A model generated the notes under the pieces. The model searched no databases. It saw only the letters and a list, made by a program, of their open reading frames with translations, and was not told the DNA's origin. 8,439 nt of DNA, taken from assembly GCA_937957775.1 (NCBI GenBank), contig CALFXV010000020.1, positions 1 to 8,439 of the forward strand, given 5' to 3'. Below are positions 1-6,216 of this stretch, piece by piece (within the stretch, counting starts at the first letter, position 1; each line of letters opens with the position of its first letter). The stretch comes from an uncultured Methylotenera sp. GTDB taxonomy: Bacteria > Pseudomonadota > Gammaproteobacteria > Burkholderiales > Methylophilaceae. Position numbers and translations under genes: made by a program.

Positions 1-512
1 GCGGCATCCACTCTACCCTTTGGGGCTTTGCGGCGATTGCCGTCATGATGATGGTCTACTACATGGCCTTTGGTGCGGTATCGGTAGCCGCGCTGGCTAT
101 TAACTTACTGCTATTGGTGGCCATACTGTCTATGTTGCAAGCCACGCTCACCTTGCCCGGCTTGGCAGCGATTGCCTTGGCATTGGGTATGGCGATTGAC
201 GCCAACGTGCTGATCAACGAACGGGTGCGTGAAGAATTGCGCAATGGCAACACGCCGCAAGCCAGTATACACGCTGGTTACGACCGCGCCTGGGACACCA
301 TCCTGGACTCCAACGTGACCACCTTGATTGCCGGTTTGGCCTTATTCATGTTTGGTACCGGCCCGATCAAAGGCTTTGCTGTGGTGCACGTGTTGGGCAT
401 CCTAACCTCGATGTTCAGTGCGGTATTGGTGTCTCGCGCCATGGTCAACTTCATGTATGGTTATCGCCGCAAATTAAGCCAATTATCCATAGGCCAAATT
501 TTCCGAGCTTAA
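1..512 (+). CDS. secD: Protein translocase subunit SecD, C-terminal part (5' end outside window)
   Basis: This is the last 169 residues of SecD (reading frame from base 3), the inner-membrane partner of SecF that uses the proton gradient to help the SecYEG translocase complete export. The visible part is the RND-like membrane bundle: hydrophobic segments follow one another from the first residues to near the end, with a short basic cytoplasmic tail (YGYRRKLSQ). The hallmark GMAIDANVLINERVREEL is present; the Asp of AIDAN (codon at 198-200) aligns by motif with E. coli SecD Asp519, which is implicated in proton transfer. The large periplasmic P1 domain must lie upstream of the window. secF follows after 33 bases on the same strand, the usual secDF operon order. 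The ATG codons near base 45 are internal and not the true start. The identity is secure; only the upstream part is missing. Confidence 0.96.
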   Translation, partial: GIHSTLWGFAAIAVMMMVYYMAFGAVSVAALAINLLLLVAILSMLQATLTLPGLAAIALALGMAIDANVLINERVREELRNGNTPQASIHAGYDRAWDTILDSNVTTLIAGLALFMFGTGPIKGFAVVHVLGILTSMFSAVLVSRAMVNFMYGYRRKLSQLSIGQIFRA

Positions 513-545
513 GGCCTTAGCTTCAATTTTTTAGAGTAAAAAATT

Positions 546-1523
546 ATGGAATTATTTAGAATCAAGAACGACATTCCCTTCATGAGCTACGGCCGTTTAA
601 CGACGGCCATCTCCTTGATTACGTTCGTGCTAGCCGTGGTGTTTTTAGCCACACGCGGTTTAAATTTTGGCGTGGACTTCACCGGCGGCACCATCATGGA
701 AGTGAACTACCCGCAAGCCGCCAACTTAGAAAGCGTGCGTAAAGCGGTCGACAGCATAGGCCTCAAAGAAGCCACCGTGCAAAACTTTGGTTCCAGTCAC
801 GATGTGTTAATCCGCTTGCCGGTTAAAGCCGGCGTATCGGTATCGCAATTGTCCGAACAAGTTAAAACTGCTCTGGTAACGGCGGACCCGAAAGCAGAAG
901 TGCGCCGCGTGGAATCAGTGGGCGCACAAGTGGGCGACGAGCTCTATGAAAACGGCGGCCTAGCGCTATTCTTTGTCAGCTTAGGCATCGTCTTGTACTT
1001 GTGGTTACGATTTGAATGGCGTTTTGCCGTGGCTGCGATCATCGCCAACATGCACGACGTGGTGATCATCTTAGGCTTTTTTGCCTTCTTCCAATGGGAA
1101 TTCAATCTGACCGTGCTGGCTGCTATTTTGGCCGTGTTAGGTTACTCAGTGAACGAATCCGTGGTGGTGTTTGACCGCGTGCGGGAAAACTTCCGCAAGA
1201 TGCGTAAAGCCAGCGTGGTGCAAGTCATAGACAACGCCATTACCCGCACCATGTCACGCACTATCATTACCCACACCATGACGCAAACCATGGTCGGCTC
1301 CATGTTGCTGTTTGGCGGTGAAGTGCTGCACAACTTTGCCTTGGCCCTCACCATCGGCATTTTATTTGGTATTTATTCATCCGTACTGGTGGCTTGCCCC
1401 ATTGCCATGTGGTTGGGGGTAAGTCGCGCCAACTTAATCGGTGACGTAGAGAAAAAAGAAGACGCCAGCAAAGCCGGTAAAAAAACCGACGTGGCTGAGC
1501 CTCACCCGTCCGATTTTGCCTAA
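546..1523 (+). CDS. secF: Protein translocase subunit SecF
   Basis: Complete 325-residue SecF, an inner-membrane subunit of the SecDF complex that drives late steps of Sec export with the proton-motive force. Seen in the sequence: a first membrane segment at about residues 18-36, the FGVDFTGGT motif at 41-49 opening the periplasmic domain, then a five-helix membrane bundle from about 137 to 293. The conserved helix reads GYSVNESVVVFDRVREN, and Arg238 lies 34 residues after Glu204, the same spacing as E. coli Asp213 and Arg247. Glu therefore replaces the relay Asp. A charged, probably cytoplasmic C-terminal tail (about 299-325, Lys/Asp rich) is longer than in E. coli. The ATG has only a weak upstream GAG at 534-536, 9 bases away. 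It probably shares an mRNA with secD. Identity is secure. Confidence 0.97.
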   Translation: MELFRIKNDIPFMSYGRLTTAISLITFVLAVVFLATRGLNFGVDFTGGTIMEVNYPQAANLESVRKAVDSIGLKEATVQNFGSSHDVLIRLPVKAGVSVSQLSEQVKTALVTADPKAEVRRVESVGAQVGDELYENGGLALFFVSLGIVLYLWLRFEWRFAVAAIIANMHDVVIILGFFAFFQWEFNLTVLAAILAVLGYSVNESVVVFDRVRENFRKMRKASVVQVIDNAITRTMSRTIITHTMTQTMVGSMLLFGGEVLHNFALALTIGILFGIYSSVLVACPIAMWLGVSRANLIGDVEKKEDASKAGKKTDVAEPHPSDFA

Positions 1524-1544
1524 AGTCAGTTTCAGCGCGAGACC

Positions 1545-1574
1545 ATCAAGTGCGACACTCCAGCCGCACTTGAT
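1545..1574 (+). terminator. Hairpin after secF, possible transcription terminator
   Basis: A perfect inverted repeat: ATCAAGTGCG at 1545-1554 pairs with CGCACTTGAT at 1565-1574, leaving a 10-base loop. It begins 21 bases after the secF stop and lies between two genes, which suits a transcript end or mRNA 3'-end protection. There is no U tract after the stem on either strand, so it is not a classical Rho-independent terminator. It could instead stabilise the secDF mRNA or mark a Rho-dependent end. The structure is certain; the function is inferred. Confidence 0.5.
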
Positions 1575-1597
1575 TATTCGCAGCTTCCCCGTATACA
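1570..1597 (+). promoter_or_regulatory. Weak sigma-70-type promoter candidate for the CorB-like gene
   Basis: TTGATT at 1570-1575 (4 of 6 to TTGACA) and TATACA at 1592-1597 (4 of 6 to TATAAT) are separated by 16 bases. The expected start point would be about 25 bases before the TTG start codon at 1630. The -35 overlaps the right arm of the hairpin that follows secF. The position is sensible but the match is modest, and the gene may instead be read through from secDF. Confidence 0.28.
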
Positions 1598-1629
1598 CTC
1601 ACCATAACTTCATCACCGACTAAGACGCA

Positions 1630-2901
1630 TTGGACAACATCCCCATTTCTTGGCAGTTAGGCATCTTAATCCTACTGCTGGTTATTTCCGGCTTTTTTTC
1701 TATAGCCGAAACCAGCTTGATGTCCCTCAATCGTTATCGCTTGCGGCATCTGGTCAAACAAGGTCACCGAGGCGCACGCCTGGCCAGCAAACTGCTGGCT
1801 AAAACCGACAAACTGTTAGGCGTTATTTTGCTATGCAATAACTTCGCCAATGCGGCCTCTGCCACCTTGGTAACGGTCATCATAGTCGAGCTGTTTGGTG
1901 AAGGCGAATGGGTATTAATGGCCGGCACCATGGCCGTGACCTTTGCTATTTTAGTCTTCAGTGAAATTTCACCTAAAGTCATCGCTGCCGCTTACCCAGA
2001 AAAATTGGGCATATTCTGCAGTTACTTGCTTTACCCGCTATTAAAAGTCCTGTACCCGATGGTGTGGTTCATCAACTTGTTTGTTGGGGCATTATTGCGC
2101 CTATTAAAAATTCGCGTCAATTTCGAAGAAAGTACGCAGTCCTTAACCATGGATGAATTACGCAGCATCGTTACCGATGCTGGGCACTTTATGCCCAAGA
2201 AACACCAATCCATATTATTGAATTTGTTTGAGTTAGAAAGCATCACGGTCGACGACGTGATGACAGCCCATACCCTGGTTGAGGCGATAGATTTAGACGA
2301 ACCAATGGAAGCGATTTTGGAAAAAATTGCCAACAGCCAACATACCCGCTTACCCGTCCACCAAGGTGAGCACGAGGAAATGATAGGTATCTTGCACCTG
2401 CGCAAAATTATGTCGCAGTTACGTGCCCACAGCGAGGACGAAACGTTGGATAAAGCGGCATTGATGGAAGCCATCAGCGAGCCCTACTTCATTCCCTCTG
2501 GCACGCCGCTTTACACGCAAATTCAGCAGTTTCAAGAAAATAAGCAACGCGTGGCATTGGTGGTGGACGAATACGGTGAGTTCAAAGGCTTGATCACCTT
2601 AGAGGACATACTCGAAGAAATGATAGGCGACTTCACCACGCAATCGCCATCCCGATTAGGCGGCTTCAAAAAAGAGGCCGATGGCAGTTGGTTAGTGGAC
2701 GGCAGCAGCACCTTGCGCGAGCTAAACAAAAAACTGCATCTAGACTTCCCACTGGACGGCCCGCGCACACTCAATGGCTTGATCATTGAGCATTTTGAAG
2801 ATATCCCTGAATCGAATACCAGTTTCAAGGTCGGCCAGCACGTCTTAGAGATTGTGCAAACCCAAGATCGCATCGTTAAAAGCGTTAAAATTTTTCCCTA
2901 A
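1630..2901 (+). CDS. corB: CorB/YfjD-type CNNM transporter (HlyC/CorC family), probable Mg2+ transport
   Basis: A 423-residue inner-membrane protein of the CNNM/CorB family, which is linked to Mg2+ transport or efflux. Domains in order: a DUF21 (CNNM) membrane domain at about 1-160 with the SGFFSIAETSLMSLNRYRLRH start, LLCNNFANA at 67-75 and SEISPK at 111-116; a cytoplasmic pair of CBS domains (about 205-265 and 280-337, the second ending VVDEYGEFKGLITLEDILEE), which bind adenine nucleotide in characterised relatives; and a CorC/HlyC C-terminal domain at about 344-423. The start is TTG: an in-frame TAA lies 9 bases upstream (1621-1623), the next ATG would remove the first membrane helix, and the MDNIP start suits the family. 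There is no clear Shine-Dalgarno. Cys69 sits where relatives I recall often have Gly before NN. The family is certain; the substrate and the corB symbol come from similarity only. Confidence 0.88.
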   Translation: MDNIPISWQLGILILLLVISGFFSIAETSLMSLNRYRLRHLVKQGHRGARLASKLLAKTDKLLGVILLCNNFANAASATLVTVIIVELFGEGEWVLMAGTMAVTFAILVFSEISPKVIAAAYPEKLGIFCSYLLYPLLKVLYPMVWFINLFVGALLRLLKIRVNFEESTQSLTMDELRSIVTDAGHFMPKKHQSILLNLFELESITVDDVMTAHTLVEAIDLDEPMEAILEKIANSQHTRLPVHQGEHEEMIGILHLRKIMSQLRAHSEDETLDKAALMEAISEPYFIPSGTPLYTQIQQFQENKQRVALVVDEYGEFKGLITLEDILEEMIGDFTTQSPSRLGGFKKEADGSWLVDGSSTLRELNKKLHLDFPLDGPRTLNGLIIEHFEDIPESNTSFKVGQHVLEIVQTQDRIVKSVKIFP

Positions 2902-2917
2902 TCCCGCCTCTGCGACA

Positions 2918-2961
2918 AAAAAATTTAAGTGGTCGCCGCATAAATTTGACTTGAATTTTTT
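2918..2961. repeat. AT-rich inverted repeat between corB-like gene and clpS
   Basis: Bases 2918-2930 (six A, TTTAAGT) can pair with 2949-2961 (ACTTGAA, six T) over 13 positions with one G-U wobble, around an 18-base loop. With T-rich sequence at its end it could act as a weak terminator for the upstream gene, or as an operator or mRNA structure. The stem has only one G-C pair and lies in generally AT-rich DNA, so chance is a real alternative. Its right arm contains the -35 element of the candidate heat-shock promoter. Confidence 0.35.
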
Positions 2962-2978
2962 AGCGCTTAGCCCAAAAT
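2950..2978 (+). promoter_or_regulatory. Candidate sigma-32 (RpoH) heat-shock promoter for clpS-clpA
   Basis: CTTGAAT at 2950-2956 matches the sigma-32 -35 consensus CTTGAAA at 6 of 7 bases. After a 14-base spacer, CCCAAAAT at 2971-2978 resembles the -10 consensus CCCCATNT (5 of 7 defined bases). Element order and spacing fit known heat-shock promoters, and the downstream genes encode a protease adaptor and unfoldase. The weakness is position: the start point would be about 2984-2987, at or just before the clpS ATG. I found no better vegetative promoter in this gap. Confidence 0.4.
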
Positions 2979-2986
2979 AAAACCCT

Positions 2987-3292
2987 ATGACGCAACACGC
3001 AAATAACACGGCGATTAAAACCAAACCGGCCAAAACTAAAATGCCTCCCCTGTATAAGGTGCTGCTTTTAAATGACGATTACACGCCCATGGAATTCGTT
3101 GTGGATTGCATCACGCAGTTTTTTAACAAAAGCCGTGAACAAGCTACGAAAATCATGCTCCAAGTACACACTGAAGGCGTAGGCGTTTGCGGTTTATACC
3201 CGCAAGACATCGCCGAAACAAAAATGCATCAAGTGCAACAGGCGGCCAAACAAGCACAACACCCTTTGCAATGCACTATTGAACCGGTCTAA
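2987..3292 (+). CDS. clpS: ATP-dependent Clp protease adaptor ClpS
   Basis: A 101-residue cytoplasmic adaptor that binds proteins with destabilising N-terminal residues (Leu, Phe, Tyr, Trp) and hands them to ClpA for degradation by ClpAP. The flexible polar N-terminal tail (about 1-20) is followed by the conserved core [16 protein letters not shown]. Residues equivalent to the E. coli N-degron pocket are present with a constant offset of five: Asn29, Asp30, Asp31, Met35 and His61. The AETK segment (77-80) and the C-terminal HPLQCTIEP are also typical. No Shine-Dalgarno precedes the ATG. A second in-frame ATG at 3041 (Met19) would give a form lacking most of the tail, which in E. coli is needed for substrate delivery, so the longer form is preferred. 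clpA follows after 39 bases on the same strand. Identity is secure. Confidence 0.96.
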   Translation: MTQHANNTAIKTKPAKTKMPPLYKVLLLNDDYTPMEFVVDCITQFFNKSREQATKIMLQVHTEGVGVCGLYPQDIAETKMHQVQQAAKQAQHPLQCTIEPV

Positions 3293-3321
3293 ACCCCAAT
3301 TTGTTTTTATTAAATAAAGCT

Positions 3322-3325
3322 AGGA
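3322..3325 (+). promoter_or_regulatory. Shine-Dalgarno site of clpA
   Basis: AGGA lies 6 bases before the clpA ATG. It is the clearest ribosome binding site in the window and fixes the clpA start at 3332, which also gives the usual MIAQELEVSL family start. Confidence 0.75.
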
Positions 3326-3331
3326 CACCCG

Positions 3332-5608
3332 ATGATTGCTCAAGAACTAGAAGTTAGCCTACACATGGCGTTTATGGACGCTAGGCAAAAGCGTCATGAG
3401 CTGATTACCGTCGAGCACTTGCTGCTGGCCATGATAGACAACCCCACGGCAGCGGAAGTCATGCGCGCTTGCGGGGGTAAATTGGAAATTCTGCGCGGGG
3501 AACTCAACCAATACATAGAAGAGCACACGCCCACCGTGCATGGTGAAGAAGAAGTCGACACCCAACCCACCTTAGGCTTTCAACGCGTCATCCAACGTGC
3601 CATGCTGCACGTGCAATCGTCTGGCAAAAAAGAAGTGACCGGCGCCAATGTGCTGGTGGCTATTTTTGGGGAAAAAGAATCGCACGCAGTGTTTTTCTTG
3701 CAGCAACAGGGCGTGACCCGTTTAGACGTGGTCAATTTCATTTCACACGGCGTATCAAAAGTAGCCGAGACAGCTAAAACCGAAGGCGCCGAGCAAGAAA
3801 CGGAAGCCGAAGCCACGCCTAATGGCGCCTTAGACAACTACGCACAAAACCTGAATGCACAAGTGGCAGCCGGAAAAATAGACCCGCTAATAGGCCGTGG
3901 TCCAGAATTGGAAAGAGTGGTGCAAACCCTGTGCCGTCGTCGCAAAAACAACCCCTTACTGGTGGGCGAAGCCGGTGTCGGCAAAACTGCCATCGCTGAA
4001 GGTTTGGCGCGCCGCATCGTGGAAAAAGACATCCCCGACGTGTTAGCCAATGCCACTGTCTACTCCCTAGACATGGGCGCCTTATTAGCTGGCACCAAAT
4101 ACCGCGGTGATTTTGAGCAACGCCTAAAAGCCGTGATGAAACAATTGGCTGAAAATCCAGATGCCATATTATTCATAGATGAAATCCACACCCTTATAGG
4201 GGCGGGTGCAGCCAGCGGCGGCAGCATGGATGCCAGCAATTTATTGAAACCGGCCTTATCCAATGGCACTTTAAAATGCATAGGCGCCACCACTTACCAA
4301 GAGTACCGTGGCGTGTTTGAGAAAGACCACGCGCTCACCCGCCGCTTCCAAAAAATTGACGTGATGGAGCCCAGCGTGGCCGAAACCATAGAAATTTTAA
4401 AAGGCCTTAAATCTCGCTTTGAGGCACACCATAAAGTTAAGTACGCCAGCAGCGCCTTGAGCACGGCTGCGGAATTATCGGCCAAATACATCAACGACCG
4501 CCATCTGCCGGACAAAGCCATAGACGTGATCGATGAGGCTGGAGCGGCCCAGCGCGTGCTGCCTAAATCCAAACAAAAGAAAGTCATAGGCAACAAAGAA
4601 ATAGAAGACATCATCGCCAAAATTGCGCGCATTCCGCCCAAGAACATTTCCAGCGATGACCGCAGCGCACTAAAAACCTTAGAACGCGATCTGAAAGCAG
4701 TGGTGTTTGGTCAAGATAAAGCCATAGAGGTATTAAGTTCAGCCGTAAAAATGGCGCGCAGCGGCCTAGGTCAAACCAACAAACCCATAGGCAATTTCTT
4801 GTTCAGCGGCCCTACCGGTGTCGGCAAAACCGAAGTGGCCAAGCAATTGGCCTACATCATGGGCATAGAATTGATACGCTTTGACATGAGTGAATACATG
4901 GAACGCCATGCCGTTTCACGCCTCATAGGCGCGCCGCCTGGTTACGTAGGCTTTGAGCAAGGCGGCTTGATGACCGAAGCGGTTAACAAACACCCCTACT
5001 GCGTGATCTTGCTAGACGAAATTGAGAAAGCCCATCCGGATATTTTTAATGTGCTGTTACAGGTGATGGACCACGGCACCTTGACTGACAACAACGGTCG
5101 CAAAGCCGACTTCAGAAATGCCACCATCATCATGACCACTAACGCCGGTGCGGAGAACCTAACCAAAACCAATATGGGTTTCACCAGCGCCAAGCAAGCG
5201 GGCGACGAACAGGCCGATATCAAGCGTTTATTCTCGCCGGAATTCCGCAACCGCTTGGATGCCACGGTGTCCTTTGCGCCCTTGTCGCAAGACATCATTA
5301 TTCGCGTGGTGGATAAATTCTTGATTCAATTGGAAGACCAATTGCACGACAAAAAAGTCGAGGCCACTTTCAGCGATGCGCTAAAAGCCTACTTGGGTAA
5401 AAAAGGCTTTGACCCCTTAATGGGCGCAAGGCCTATGGCCCGATTAATCCAAGACACCATACGAAAGGCCTTGGCCGATGAATTGCTGTTCGGTCAATTG
5501 GCTAACGGTGGCGCGGTGCACGTAGACATAGACGAGCAAGAGCAAGTGCGCTTGGTATTTAGCCAGGATCAAGCAGGCTCGCCTGCTTCCATGGCCACCG
5601 CCAGCTAA
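3332..5608 (+). CDS. clpA: ATP-dependent Clp protease ATP-binding subunit ClpA
   Basis: A 758-residue cytoplasmic AAA+ unfoldase, the same length as E. coli ClpA, that forms a hexamer, unfolds substrates and threads them into ClpP. Order: Clp N domain (about 1-145, the ClpS docking site), an acidic linker (about 148-170), the first AAA+ module with Walker A GEAGVGKT at 212-219, Walker B LFIDE at 280-284 and pore-loop Tyr257, then the second module with Walker A GPTGVGKT at 493-500, pore loop GYVG with Tyr538, Walker B ILLDE at 559-563, RNRLD before the C-terminal lobe, and the sensor-2 GAR at 698-700. It lacks the long coiled-coil M domain of ClpB. The ClpP-binding loop reads NMGF (MGF at 615-617), where E. 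coli has IGL. It is probably co-transcribed with clpS; clpP is not nearby. Its stop overlaps the convergent neighbour by 4 bases. Confidence 0.97.
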   Translation: MIAQELEVSLHMAFMDARQKRHELITVEHLLLAMIDNPTAAEVMRACGGKLEILRGELNQYIEEHTPTVHGEEEVDTQPTLGFQRVIQRAMLHVQSSGKKEVTGANVLVAIFGEKESHAVFFLQQQGVTRLDVVNFISHGVSKVAETAKTEGAEQETEAEATPNGALDNYAQNLNAQVAAGKIDPLIGRGPELERVVQTLCRRRKNNPLLVGEAGVGKTAIAEGLARRIVEKDIPDVLANATVYSLDMGALLAGTKYRGDFEQRLKAVMKQLAENPDAILFIDEIHTLIGAGAASGGSMDASNLLKPALSNGTLKCIGATTYQEYRGVFEKDHALTRRFQKIDVMEPSVAETIEILKGLKSRFEAHHKVKYASSALSTAAELSAKYINDRHLPDKAIDVIDEAGAAQRVLPKSKQKKVIGNKEIEDIIAKIARIPPKNISSDDRSALKTLERDLKAVVFGQDKAIEVLSSAVKMARSGLGQTNKPIGNFLFSGPTGVGKTEVAKQLAYIMGIELIRFDMSEYMERHAVSRLIGAPPGYVGFEQGGLMTEAVNKHPYCVILLDEIEKAHPDIFNVLLQVMDHGTLTDNNGRKADFRNATIIMTTNAGAENLTKTNMGFTSAKQAGDEQADIKRLFSPEFRNRLDATVSFAPLSQDIIIRVVDKFLIQLEDQLHDKKVEATFSDALKAYLGKKGFDPLMGARPMARLIQDTIRKALADELLFGQLANGGAVHVDIDEQEQVRLVFSQDQAGSPASMATAS
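5571..5588. terminator. Hairpin at the clpA 3' end, possible bidirectional transcript end
   Basis: AAGCAGGC at 5571-5578 and GCCTGCTT at 5581-5588 form a perfect 8-bp inverted repeat (realistically 7 bp with a 4-base loop), about 20 bases inside clpA from its stop and just past the end of the convergent gene. It encodes part of the variable C-terminal tail (QAGSPAS). No T tract follows on either strand, so a terminator role is only suggested by position between two convergent genes that have no intergenic space. Confidence 0.3.
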
Positions 5609-6204
5609 GCCTTAACCATCACGCCAAGAAACAAGCTTGATTCAAGACTAGCTTGCAACCAAGCTTGCAGTTTGGGATAAGCTGCCTGGGCAAACCAATT
5701 GGCATCCACGGCGGCAAACTGCCTAATAAACGGGAAAATAGCCACGTCGGTCAAACTCAAGTGCGTGCCACTTAAAAAAGGCTGATCTTGCAGTGCTAGT
5801 TCCAATTTACACAAAAAGACTTCCGCTTGACTGCGGTAGCTTGCGGCTGATTGCTCAGGAAAGCGGCTGGCGTATTTGTACTTATCCAAAGCCTGCTTAA
5901 ACGCCCCGTCGTTTTCACTGATTAGCGCCTGACTGTTAACACGATCAATGCCTAACCACTGGGCTGGGTCATGCTGCTGCAAGGCCCAGTGCATGATGTC
6001 CAAACTTTGTTCCAACACACGTCCATCAGGCAAGACCAGCACCGGCACCGTGCCTTTGGGCGAGACGGCCAACAAGCCGGCTGGTTTGTCTTTGAGGGAA
6101 ATGTCCTGCACTTGGTAGGCGATGCCTGCATAACTTAAGGCCATGCGCGCACGCATGGCATAAGGGCAGCGTCGATACGAATAAAGCAGCGCTAGGGCAG
6201 CCAT
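5605..6204 (-). CDS. Glutathione S-transferase-like protein with CPYA motif
   Basis: A 199-residue soluble protein of the GST superfamily. The N-terminal thioredoxin-like domain (about 1-78) carries RRCPYAMRAR with Cys13, a Cys-type active site like those of omega-class GSTs and GrxB-type proteins, which favours thiol-transferase or deglutathionylation chemistry over classical conjugation. VPVL with the likely cis-Pro54 and EQS at 65-67 fit the glutathione-binding site. The helical C-terminal domain (about 95-199) has the SLTD N-capping box at 150-153. It starts 12 bases after the pyrD stop on the same strand, so it is probably the second gene of a pyrD transcript; no Shine-Dalgarno is evident. 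Its TAG stop overlaps the clpA stop by 4 bases. The family is certain; substrate and reaction are not known. Confidence 0.88.
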   Translation of the reverse strand: MAALALLYSYRRCPYAMRARMALSYAGIAYQVQDISLKDKPAGLLAVSPKGTVPVLVLPDGRVLEQSLDIMHWALQQHDPAQWLGIDRVNSQALISENDGAFKQALDKYKYASRFPEQSAASYRSQAEVFLCKLELALQDQPFLSGTHLSLTDVAIFPFIRQFAAVDANWFAQAAYPKLQAWLQASLESSLFLGVMVKA

Positions 6205-6216
6205 ACTAGAAAAGGC

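Noticed and set aside
45..53. Three consecutive ATG codons as a start for a separate small membrane protein
   Set aside because: The frame is open back to the window edge and continues the SecD membrane domain, so these are internal methionines.
510..519. Palindrome TAAGGCCTTA at the secD stop
   Set aside because: It has no loop, so it could form at most about three pairs in RNA; secD and secF are expected to be co-transcribed here.
2031..2474. 147-codon open frame antisense to the CorB-like gene
   Set aside because: It mirrors a clearly conserved coding frame, has no recognisable domain and no start signals.
2912..2936. Five-base stem GCGAC/GTCGC after the CorB-like gene
   Set aside because: It is too short with a 15-base loop, and is incompatible with the longer inverted repeat there.
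4294..4647. 117-codon open frame antisense to clpA, and several shorter ones
   Set aside because: These are antisense shadows of the conserved clpA frame and look like no known family.
5632..5669. Two CAAGCTTG palindromes and an AGCTTGCA direct repeat
   Set aside because: They lie inside the GST-like gene and come from repeated Leu-Gln-Ala codons in its C-terminus; there is no flanking mobile-element structure.
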